This document shows, in pieces, positions 1 to 5,211 of a stretch of 7,807 bases of DNA. The DNA lies in NCBI GenBank assembly GCA_019056875.1, contig DXJA01000522.1, forward strand, positions 1 to 7,807. Direction: 5' to 3'. Positions within the stretch are counted from its first letter, which is position 1; the number at the start of each line of letters is the position of its first letter. The notes beneath the pieces were generated by a model. It was given only the letters and a program-made list of their open reading frames with translations, was not told where the DNA came from and searched no databases. The position numbers and the translations under genes were made by a program. The stretch comes from Candidatus Jordarchaeum madagascarense. Lineage in GTDB: Archaea; Asgardarchaeota; Jordiarchaeia; Jordiarchaeales; Jordiarchaeaceae.

Positions 1-157
1 AATTAATACAATAATTGAAAAATTTGATATGTATTCCGAAAAAGTATAAACTTGCCTTTTGGACTCGTTAGAATCCTTAAAAAATTTATGAAACCATAAA
101 AGTTTAATACTAAATACGAAAAAATAGTAAACAACACCAAAAGGAAGGTTCTCTGAA

Positions 158-169
158 GTTTTCTAAAAC
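158..169 (+). promoter_or_regulatory. Possible promoter/operator element before the MaoC operon
   Basis: The bases GTTTTCTAAAAC form a near-perfect palindrome (GTTTT and AAAAC around CT), 42 bases ahead of the TTG start at 212. The spacing fits a weak archaeal TATA box (TTCTAAAA) with a transcript starting about 20 bases before the gene, or an operator. The surrounding leader (1-211) is so AT-rich that similar words arise by chance, so this is a weak call. Confidence 0.25.
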
Positions 170-197
170 ATAGATGCCCAGTTAAAAGTTTACTTTT

Positions 198-202
198 GGA
201 GG
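198..202 (+). promoter_or_regulatory. Ribosome binding site GGAGG deciding a TTG start
   Basis: GGAGG lies 9 bases before TTG at 212. The next in-frame ATG (245) has no comparable site, so the ribosome binding site favours the TTG start, which adds 11 residues. Confidence 0.75.
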
Positions 203-211
203 CAGAATAAT

Positions 212-655
212 TTGGGCGAATCAAAATATGAAAAGTATCTAGGTATGAAGTTGGATTCCGTAACTTTTGAGGTAAGTGGGGACAGAATCAGACAATATGC
301 CAAAGCAACTGATGATCCGAATCCGAAATTTATCGAAAAAGGTGACCGCAAACTAGTAACTCCGCTTGCATTTACCTCGGTTTACTGGATTTCTGCAATA
401 CCAAGTTTCTTGGGAAAAGTTACAGAAGAGGGAATAGTTAAGGATCTATCCCGACTGTTACATGGTGGACAAAGATACGAATTTTTTAAACCAGTAAAAC
501 CTGGAGATAAACTGGAGTTGTATGTTGAAATCAAAAATATTTATGTTAAAAATAATATGCTGTTTTTGGAGTTTAATATACCTGCTAAAAATCAAAATGG
601 AGAAATGGTTTCTAGGGTAATTACTACATTCATAATAAGACCTGGAGGATTTTAA
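212..655 (+). CDS. MaoC-like hydratase, non-catalytic (HadA-like) subunit
   Basis: This 147-residue single hot-dog domain matches the MaoC_dehydrat_N / FAS1 dehydratase-region type. The hallmark is the segment LLHGGQRYEFFKPVKPGDKL at about residues 82-101, equivalent to the family's 'HgeQ.y.y.rPl.pGD' strand. In the family's active-site loop it reads DDPNPKF (34-40), where the partner has GDGNPIH; residue 40 is Phe instead of the catalytic His. It is therefore probably the structural or substrate-binding half of a heterodimer, as HadA is to HadB in mycobacteria, acting in the cytoplasm on acyl-CoA or acyl-ACP thioesters. It uses a TTG start with GGAGG 9 bases upstream. The stop codon overlaps the ribosome binding site of the next gene, so the two are co-transcribed and probably translated in balance. 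The fold and pairing are well supported; the substrate cannot be read from the sequence. Confidence 0.88.
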   Translation: MGESKYEKYLGMKLDSVTFEVSGDRIRQYAKATDDPNPKFIEKGDRKLVTPLAFTSVYWISAIPSFLGKVTEEGIVKDLSRLLHGGQRYEFFKPVKPGDKLELYVEIKNIYVKNNMLFLEFNIPAKNQNGEMVSRVITTFIIRPGGF

Positions 656-661
656 AGGAGG
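654..661 (+). promoter_or_regulatory. Ribosome binding site AAAGGAGG of the second MaoC gene
   Basis: AAAGGAGG overlaps the TAA stop (653-655) of the upstream gene and lies 7 bases before GTG at 669. A second GTG follows at once at 672 (10-base spacing). An ATG at 667 is out of frame and stops after two codons, so it is not the start. Confidence 0.75.
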
Positions 662-668
662 AATAAAT

Positions 669-1256
669 GTGGTGAGTTTTAATGAACTAGAGGAAGGATA
701 TAAAATACCACCCTACATCAAAGGACCAATAAAAAGAGAACAATTGGTAGAATACGCCAAAGCGTCAGGAGATGGAAATCCTATTCACACGAACGAGAGT
801 ATTGCGGTTATGGCTGGTTTGAAGGGTGTTATTGCTCATGGTCTTCTTGATATGGCCTTTTTGATTCAAGCTGTTGTGAATTGGCTTGGAGAAGACGGTG
901 AATTAAAAGATGTCGATGTGCAGTTTAGAGGCATGGTGAGACCCGGGGATATGGTACACTCTAAGGCTAAGGTTCTCAAAAAGTATGAGGAAGGGGGTAA
1001 AAAGTTCTTAGATTTGGAAATATGGCAGGAAGCATTAACACCTATTGCAACAATTAGCTCCTCATTAACAGCGGATAAGATTGAACCCCCAGCAGACGGT
1101 AGCTTGAAACTCTACGAGGCGGCTTTCAGAGGCTGGTTGAGAGATGGGCAAAATATTATTTTTGAAAGAAAAAAGGAAGATAACAAAATAGAGCATACTT
1201 TTTACGGTGTACAGAATTCGATTATAGGTACAGCAAAAGTGGAACTCTTCAAGTAA
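669..1256 (+). CDS. MaoC-like (R)-enoyl-thioester hydratase, catalytic (HadB-like) subunit
   Basis: This 195-residue protein carries the R-hydratase signature at residues 33-58: SGDGNPIH with Asp35 and His40, then AGLKGVIAHG. In characterised family members the Asp/His pair activates water for reversible hydration of trans-2-enoyl-CoA or dehydration of (R)-3-hydroxyacyl thioesters. The strand RGMVRPGD (87-94) is also typical. The hot-dog fold seems to finish near residue 138 (ATISSSLTAD), leaving an extra C-terminal stretch of about 57 residues that I do not recognise. The gene starts at GTG 669 (or GTG 672), 13 bases after the first subunit's stop, with a strong shared ribosome binding site. 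The pair probably forms a heterodimer or heterotetramer in the cytoplasm. The pathway (fatty-acid or lipid synthesis, beta-oxidation-like, or hydroxyacid metabolism) is not fixed by what is visible, since no other pathway gene is in the window. Confidence 0.9.
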   Translation: MVSFNELEEGYKIPPYIKGPIKREQLVEYAKASGDGNPIHTNESIAVMAGLKGVIAHGLLDMAFLIQAVVNWLGEDGELKDVDVQFRGMVRPGDMVHSKAKVLKKYEEGGKKFLDLEIWQEALTPIATISSSLTADKIEPPADGSLKLYEAAFRGWLRDGQNIIFERKKEDNKIEHTFYGVQNSIIGTAKVELFK

Positions 1257-1269
1257 GGGTTCAAATTAC

Positions 1270-1281
1270 TTTTTATTTTTT
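1270..1281 (+). terminator. T-tract terminator after the MaoC operon
   Basis: TTTTTATTTTTT starts 14 bases after the stop of the catalytic subunit, and a second T-rich stretch follows at 1311-1340. Archaeal RNA polymerase ends transcription at such oligo-T tracts without needing a hairpin. The position at the end of a converging gene pair supports the call. Confidence 0.6.
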
Positions 1282-1282
1282 G

Positions 1283-1307
1283 AAAAATTGCAAAAAATTC
1301 AACAAAA
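1283..1307 (-). terminator. T-tract terminator after the zinc-ribbon gene
   Basis: Read on the minus strand this is T-rich, with runs of six and five T at 1297-1292 and 1287-1283. It lies about 60 bases past the stop of the convergent zinc-ribbon gene. Together with the plus-strand tract next to it, it makes the gap a bidirectional stop region. Confidence 0.5.
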
Positions 1308-1365
1308 CGGTTTCATTTTTCTACTTTTGTATTTGTTTTTAAAATGAGATTTTGAGTTATTTGGG

Positions 1366-2172
1366 TTATAATCTTATTTCCTCATTATTGGTTGCGAATT
1401 TTTCGTTGGATATTTTTTGTGGATTTATGGCATTTGAGTTGTCTTGTATTTGTTCGTTTGTGTTATTTATCTCTTCTGAAGTTACTTGGGGTGTTAATGG
1501 TTCGTTTTCTGCTTGGGAAGATTTTTTAGGTTTGGTTTTTTCTTTTTTTTCTAGTTCTTGGAGTCTGCTGACTTTGAATACTTCTTCTACTATTGGTACG
1601 ATTTTTTCTCGTACTTCTGCAGCGTTGCCTTTCCAATTTTGTAAAATGTCAGCGCAGTCTTCTTCGATTCTTTTTATGAGTAGTTTCAATTTTTTCTTTA
1701 CACTTCGGCATTCATATTTCATCATTGCAACCACAGTTAAATGTGCGCCCACTTCCGCCAGCATTCTTGAAGTTGTACCCTTTTCTTCTTCGAAAATTAA
1801 ACCACGCACACCTTTTTTGCCCAGTTCTACAGAAAAGTTGGAAATTGCTGTTGTAAAGCCGGCCAACAAGTCGGCGTTAAACTCGTTAGACATTAAAAGA
1901 CTTTGCTCATAAAGAGCCAATCCTGCGTTGTTTCGGACGAAAATATACTTGACGTTACTCAAGTCTTCCAGATCTTCAATATCTTGGGGCAAAGGTTGTT
2001 CAAATCCGCATCTTAAACAAAATTTTGTATTTAGAGCTAGTTGTTTCCCGCATATGATACAGAATTTTGGACGTAAGGGGGCTTCTTCACCACATTTTGG
2101 ACAGTAGTTGTTATCTATTTCCATCTCTGTTCCGCAGTGGTAACAATATTTGTGGCGTTTATTTTCAGGCAT
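1366..2172 (-). CDS. Double zinc-ribbon protein with longin/roadblock-like domain
   Basis: This 268-residue protein has three parts. First are two treble-clef-like zinc ribbons with eight cysteines in perfect CxxC pairs: Cys10/13 with Cys24/27, and Cys38/41 with Cys52/55. A short acidic linker (about 62-72) follows. Residues about 74-200 read as two strands (KYIFVRNNAGLALYEQ), a helix (LLAGFTTAISNFSVELG), more strands (GLIFEEE and LTVVAMM) and two helices. This order is that of longin/profilin-like or roadblock-like domains, which in archaea and eukaryotes often act as platforms for small GTPases. The tail (about 205-268) is rich in Lys, Glu, Asn and Gln and looks disordered. There is no signal peptide or membrane segment. 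The start is ATG, with GGAG 8 bases upstream and a good TATA box. The zinc ribbons are certain; the longin assignment comes from the pattern, and I cannot name a function. Confidence 0.85.
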   Translation of the reverse strand: MPENKRHKYCYHCGTEMEIDNNYCPKCGEEAPLRPKFCIICGKQLALNTKFCLRCGFEQPLPQDIEDLEDLSNVKYIFVRNNAGLALYEQSLLMSNEFNADLLAGFTTAISNFSVELGKKGVRGLIFEEEKGTTSRMLAEVGAHLTVVAMMKYECRSVKKKLKLLIKRIEEDCADILQNWKGNAAEVREKIVPIVEEVFKVSRLQELEKKEKTKPKKSSQAENEPLTPQVTSEEINNTNEQIQDNSNAINPQKISNEKFATNNEEIRL

Positions 2173-2180
2173 TTATATGT

Positions 2181-2184
2181 CTCC
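2181..2184 (-). promoter_or_regulatory. Ribosome binding site GGAG of the zinc-ribbon gene
   Basis: On the minus strand, CTGGAG ends 8 bases before the ATG (2172-2170). It supports this start, which is also the only one that keeps the whole first zinc ribbon. Confidence 0.65.
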
Positions 2185-2210
2185 AGTTAACGCTTACCCT
2201 AATTATTTAC

Positions 2211-2220
2211 TTATTTAAAG
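2211..2220 (-). promoter_or_regulatory. TATA-like promoter of the zinc-ribbon gene
   Basis: Minus-strand CTTTAAATAA lies about 38-48 bases before the ATG. With the usual archaeal spacing of about 25 bases from TATA to transcript start, the leader would be roughly 15-20 bases and just include the ribosome binding site. It suggests that this gene is transcribed independently of the methyltransferase gene 155 bases upstream. Confidence 0.5.
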
Positions 2221-2327
2221 CATACTATAAGCGTTTCTAATCGAACAAGTTGCTGCTTAAGTTCTGAGATTCTTATTTTTTTCACAGAAGATTGGGAGTA
2301 ACTCAATTGGTTCCTCAGGAATTGTAC

Positions 2328-3659
2328 TTATTTAAGTTTCATTTTGCATATAAAAAATCCTTGGGTGTCGTGTTTGTGGGGGAATAGTCTTTTTAATTTT
2401 GGGGAAAAGGCGTATCCCTCGTAGCCTTCGGAACCTAAAGTTTTTGGTTTTATAATATTGACCTTTTCAATTATTTTTTCTATCACTTGTTCCCCCTCTT
2501 CTGGGAAGACTGAACACGTTGAAAAAACCAGTGTACTCCCTTTCTTTAATAATTTCAGCGTGTTTTTGAGTAGGTCTTTCTGGATGGAGGAATATAGGTC
2601 CACTTGGTTTTGATTTAGTCTCCATTTTATCTCCGGTGAAGACTGTATAACACCACTGGAAGAGCATGGAGCGTCTACAAGAATTTTATCATACTCCCCT
2701 TCAGATAGCTTTCTAGAATCATCCAGCTTATACTCCACATTCTCTACTCCTGAAAGTTCCAACAGTTCTTGCATCCTGTTTAAACGGGCTTGATTATTAT
2801 CCACCGCAGTTATTAAACCGGTGTTTCTCATTTTCTGTGAAATAAGAGCGGTTTTCATTCCCGGGGCAGCGCAGGCATCAAGAATGTGTTCTCCGGGTTT
2901 GGGGTCTAATGCATAAACTGCAGCCATGCTTGCTTTGTCTTGAACTATTATAACTCTGTCCTTAAAGGTTGGAGTTAGGGGAATGGGGGTTTTTGTTTCA
3001 ATTAACTTGAAAATCTCGGGGTAGGTTCTATCCTGTTCAACCGAGGTTCCCTCCTCTCGGAGTGCTTGAACTGCTTCCTCAATGCTGCATTTCAGGGTGT
3101 TGACTCTAAGCCAAACAGTCTTCTGCTCATTATTCTTTTGCATCAAATCTAACGCTTCATCTCGGCCGAAAATTTTTACAAACTTAGTCACCAGGTATGT
3201 GGGATGAAAGTATTTGAGACTCATTTGCTCATTTTGGTCTAGTTTCTTTAAAGCTTCCTCAAGATTAAATTCTGTAACCTTCTTGAGAATATTCTTGGCA
3301 TATTTCGCGACATCCTTACCCCACTTCTTTGATATCAACTTGTACACTATATCCTTAACATTAACCGTGGGGTCATAATTGAATTTCAACTCTAGGGTGG
3401 CAATTCTAAGCATGTTACGCAGAAAGGGGTCCAGCTCTCTAAATCTTCTTTTCTTAATGAATCTAATGAGTAAATAGTCAATCGTGTTGTAGCGTTTTAC
3501 CGTTTCTATCATAAGACCAAAGCTACTTGTTCTTACAGGAATATCCAAAATATTTGCTGAGCCAACTGTATTTTGGAAAATGGCTCGCAGTGATGCATTT
3601 TTCTTATTACTCTCAAACTGTGTGAGCATATCCGCCGTCAATTCTCTGCTTGTAATCAA
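2328..3659 (-). CDS. NSUN/RsmB-family RNA (cytosine-5) methyltransferase
   Basis: This 443-residue enzyme is predicted to transfer a methyl group from S-adenosylmethionine to C5 of cytosine in rRNA or tRNA. Residues about 12-135 form a helical NusB-like domain and about 150-235 the RsmB/RsmF-type N-terminal domain (FHPTYLVTKF, WLRVNTLK). The Rossmann methyltransferase core follows: motif I DACAAPGMKT (261-270) for SAM, an acidic residue at Asp287, DD 313-314, motif IV DAPCSSSG (329-336) and motif VI STCSVFPEEGE (380-390). Cys382 is the expected nucleophile and Cys332 the residue that releases the product; both are present. The end FPHKHDTQGFF (427-437) is also typical. The length matches bacterial RsmB, which has the same NusB-like fusion. 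The TTG start has GGTGA 6 bases upstream; an in-frame ATG at 3629 is the alternative. The family is certain. The RNA target is not, because NSUN paralogues differ in substrate. Confidence 0.93.
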   Translation of the reverse strand: MITSRELTADMLTQFESNKKNASLRAIFQNTVGSANILDIPVRTSSFGLMIETVKRYNTIDYLLIRFIKKRRFRELDPFLRNMLRIATLELKFNYDPTVNVKDIVYKLISKKWGKDVAKYAKNILKKVTEFNLEEALKKLDQNEQMSLKYFHPTYLVTKFVKIFGRDEALDLMQKNNEQKTVWLRVNTLKCSIEEAVQALREEGTSVEQDRTYPEIFKLIETKTPIPLTPTFKDRVIIVQDKASMAAVYALDPKPGEHILDACAAPGMKTALISQKMRNTGLITAVDNNQARLNRMQELLELSGVENVEYKLDDSRKLSEGEYDKILVDAPCSSSGVIQSSPEIKWRLNQNQVDLYSSIQKDLLKNTLKLLKKGSTLVFSTCSVFPEEGEQVIEKIIEKVNIIKPKTLGSEGYEGYAFSPKLKRLFPHKHDTQGFFICKMKLK

Positions 3660-3665
3660 ATAAAT

Positions 3666-3670
3666 TCACC
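3666..3670 (-). promoter_or_regulatory. Ribosome binding site GGTGA of the RNA methyltransferase
   Basis: Minus-strand GGTGA, within GGTGGGGTGA, lies 6 bases before the TTG start at 3659. It matches the GGTGA part of the extended archaeal site GGAGGTGAT and supports TTG over the downstream ATG at 3629. Confidence 0.5.
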
Positions 3671-3703
3671 CCACCGCTGAGAATTAATACTGGTAACTAA
3701 ACC

Positions 3704-3717
3704 GTTTTAAATTAATG
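3704..3717 (-). promoter_or_regulatory. Possible TATA box of the RNA methyltransferase
   Basis: Minus-strand CATTAATTTAAAAC sits in the 74-base gap after the deacetylase gene, 45-58 bases before the TTG start. Its position fits an archaeal promoter with a leader of roughly 20-30 bases. If it is active, the methyltransferase has its own promoter as well as possible read-through from the deacetylase. Confidence 0.35.
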
Positions 3718-3733
3718 AAACAGTCGTTAAGCC

Positions 3734-4810
3734 TTATTTGAAACAGTTCCAATGGTCTCTCAGGGTTAATTTGATTTCTTCAATAACCTTGGATTTTGTG
3801 TATTCTACCAGTCTCGGGTCGTCTAGCCACGAAGGAGGGTTAACTGGTTCGGGCAAAGTCTTGTTGATACCGGAGAGTCCCAGAATAATGGAAACCCAAG
3901 CGTTGGGTAAGACAAGGGGATTATAACCACTTCCGATAAAATCCAGCTCTTTGCCCTCACACAATTCTTCTGACATCTTACGCATATACTCCCCGAACAT
4001 GTTGAAACCCTTCATAGGAAGACCTAGATTAGTGAGTGTATCGGCGAAGTGAGGATCACTACCTCCGTTTCGAAAGATTATCTGAGGCTTGAATTCACAC
4101 GCCAAGGGTACGAAGATTTCATCCATAACCAGGGTGTAAACATCGTATCCCGATCCCGGAGGCAGAGGCACACAAACGGTATAGCCCTCACCCTCACCGC
4201 TCCCTATTTCCCAAATAAATCCCTTTCCCGGGTACAGGGTCCTAGGATCCTGATGAAGCGATATGAAGAGCACCCGAGGCTCCTCATAGAAAATATCCTC
4301 GGTTCCATTACCCGCATGAGCGTCAGTATCAATAATAAGTATCCTCTCTAGTTTGTATTCATCAAGAAGCCACCTAGCAGCAATGGCAACATCATTATAA
4401 ACGCAGAAACCCCCGCCGTATGTGCTTCCTGCGTGGTGCATTCCTCCGCCTATGACTACTGCTTTGGAACAATTACCCCTCATGATTCTTTCAGCGCCTT
4501 CCAAAGCGGCCCCAACCACCAGTTTAGCCTGTTCATCCATTCCCGGAGACAGTGGAGTGTCAAGTGTTAGAAACCCGCTTCTCGCCGCGGTCTTTTTAAC
4601 ATAATCTACATAAAGAGGATCGTGAATCATTAATATCTCCTCCTCTGTGGCGTATCTCGGCTCCACGATTTCAAATCTTGATCTCTCCCTCAAAAGTTCT
4701 TCTTTAAAGCGTTCTATAAAATTGGTAAATCGATCTCCTCTGAAAGGATGTCCCGGCCCGAAATCGTACTTTCCCATGTCCTTGCTGAACATTAAATCAA
4801 TTTCTCCCAT
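3734..4810 (-). CDS. Histone deacetylase-family zinc amidohydrolase
   Basis: This 358-residue enzyme of the arginase/deacetylase fold (HDAC, AcuC and acetylpolyamine amidohydrolase superfamily) should hydrolyse an acetyl-lysine or acetyl-polyamine amide. All key residues are visible: HPFRGDR (21-27), the catalytic His pair in GGGMHHA (His125, His126), zinc ligands Asp163 and His165 in DTDAHAGNGT, the third ligand Asp252 in NGGSDPHFAD, and the transition-state Tyr296 in GSGYNP. Asp161 of the charge relay is also kept. The second His of the human HDAC 'DxHH' motif is Ala166, as in many prokaryotic members. I start it at ATG 4810 because GGAG lies 8 bases upstream and the family N-terminus begins there. 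The frame stays open to 4921, but those 37 extra residues look unlike the family. Length is normal. It ends 74 bases before the methyltransferase gene, on the same strand. Possible targets are chromatin proteins such as Alba or histones, metabolic enzymes such as acetyl-CoA synthetase, or polyamines; the sequence does not decide. Confidence 0.93.
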   Translation of the reverse strand: MGEIDLMFSKDMGKYDFGPGHPFRGDRFTNFIERFKEELLRERSRFEIVEPRYATEEEILMIHDPLYVDYVKKTAARSGFLTLDTPLSPGMDEQAKLVVGAALEGAERIMRGNCSKAVVIGGGMHHAGSTYGGGFCVYNDVAIAARWLLDEYKLERILIIDTDAHAGNGTEDIFYEEPRVLFISLHQDPRTLYPGKGFIWEIGSGEGEGYTVCVPLPPGSGYDVYTLVMDEIFVPLACEFKPQIIFRNGGSDPHFADTLTNLGLPMKGFNMFGEYMRKMSEELCEGKELDFIGSGYNPLVLPNAWVSIILGLSGINKTLPEPVNPPSWLDDPRLVEYTKSKVIEEIKLTLRDHWNCFK

Positions 4811-4818
4811 AATGGCCG

Positions 4819-4822
4819 CTCC
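4819..4822 (-). promoter_or_regulatory. Ribosome binding site GGAG deciding the deacetylase start
   Basis: Minus-strand CAGGAG ends 8 bases before ATG 4810-4808, an ideal distance. It is the main reason to prefer the 358-residue product over a form starting at 4921. Confidence 0.7.
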
Positions 4823-4867
4823 TGAAATTATAATACTCAAAACTTTGCAAACGGAAACATCTTGACC

Positions 4868-4875
4868 CTTTAAAG
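4868..4875 (-). promoter_or_regulatory. Possible TATA box of the deacetylase
   Basis: CTTTAAAG lies 58-65 bases before the ATG at 4810. The archaeal TATA-to-start distance would give a leader of about 30 bases. The word is palindromic and short. A rival AT-rich stretch (TATTATAATT, minus strand, 4837-4828) sits too close to the start to be a TATA box with a leader that includes the ribosome binding site. Confidence 0.25.
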
Positions 4876-4994
4876 ATAACCACCTTTTTCCACAATGAAC
4901 CATATTCGTGGTTAAACCCACTATGCGTTGGAGTGTAGATGTACTTGTGGTATTTTATGGCGCCTTATTGAATGTTTATGTGCGATTCGTCTAT

Positions 4995-5079
4995 TTGACA
5001 TTGATTGTTTAATTTCATTAATTTCGTTAAAGTGGTGGTCTTTTTTTTATTTTATGCATTAAATACTTACTTGACATTG
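4995..5079. repeat. Two direct copies of TTGACATTG
   Basis: TTGACATTG occurs at 4995-5003 and 5071-5079, starts 76 bases apart, both on the plus strand in the divergent promoter region. The flanks differ. Two identical nine-base words this close in a 401-base gap could be binding sites for a regulator, but the region is AT-rich and chance is possible. Confidence 0.3.
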
Positions 5080-5141
5080 TAAATTCTGTGATTCATATTT
5101 CCCACAGTAATTTTTCTCCAACAAAATTTTGTAACATTCAA

Positions 5142-5153
5142 AACCTTTATTTT
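5142..5153 (+). promoter_or_regulatory. Possible BRE/TATA of the transglutaminase gene
   Basis: AACCTTTATTTT has a purine-rich BRE-like lead followed by a TATA-like TTTATTTT, about 59-70 bases before the ATG. The predicted leader would be about 30-35 bases and would contain the inverted pair at 5175-5198. The match to the TTTATATA consensus is only partial. Confidence 0.3.
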
Positions 5154-5202
5154 CATCAAAGCCAATATTTCTTAAGTAAGGGAAAGCTAACACTTACTAG
5201 TA

Positions 5203-5207
5203 GGTGA
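5203..5207 (+). promoter_or_regulatory. Ribosome binding site GGTGA of the transglutaminase
   Basis: GGTGA lies 4 bases before ATG 5212, a tight but usable spacing because it pairs with the inner part of the 16S tail. The signal peptide begins directly after this ATG, which supports the start. Confidence 0.55.
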
Positions 5208-5211
5208 AAAA

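Larger units (their letters stand above)
4811..5211. other. Gene-free divergent promoter region
   Basis: These 401 bases separate the deacetylase (leftward) and transglutaminase (rightward) genes. I find no convincing reading frame longer than about 10 codons with a ribosome binding site, and no tRNA or other RNA fold. Contents by eye: the deacetylase leader and candidate TATA box at the left; a T-rich patch at 5041-5053; the nine-base word TTGACATTG twice (4995-5003 and 5071-5079); a TATA-like CCTTTATTTT near 5144; and, just before the transglutaminase, the imperfect inverted pair AGTAAG (5175-5180) and CTTACT (5193-5198). It is long for this gene-dense window, which leaves room for regulator binding. 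Confidence 0.5.

Noticed and set aside
3..224. A 73-codon minus-strand frame with hydrophobic stretches
   Set aside because: It overlaps the start and ribosome binding site of the MaoC operon, has no ribosome binding site worth the name, and its hydrophobic look follows from AT-rich DNA.
667..675. ATG at 667 as start of the second MaoC gene
   Set aside because: It reads Met-Trp-stop; the real frame starts at GTG 669 or 672.
1352..1912. A 186-codon plus-strand frame opposite the zinc-ribbon gene
   Set aside because: The minus strand encodes perfect CxxC pairs with a good promoter and ribosome binding site; this frame is a Ser/Phe-rich shadow of Glu/Lys codons on the other strand.
2304..2324. 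Possible hairpin terminator after the RNA methyltransferase (CAATT and AATTG arms)
   Set aside because: The stem is five base pairs with a long loop and is not followed by a T-run on the minus strand.
4811..4921. N-terminal extension of the deacetylase by 37 residues to 4921
   Set aside because: The family N-terminus begins at Met 4810, which has GGAG 8 bases upstream; the extension shows no family features.
5071..5099. Bacterial-type promoter (TTGACA, 17-base spacer, CATATT)
   Set aside because: The genes look archaeal, the second hexamer matches TATAAT at only four of six bases, and the start is more than 100 bases away.
5171..5200. Intron-like words (GTAAG, CTAAC, TAG) before the transglutaminase
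   Set aside because: Spliceosomal introns are not expected in archaea, and the reading frame begins cleanly after these words.
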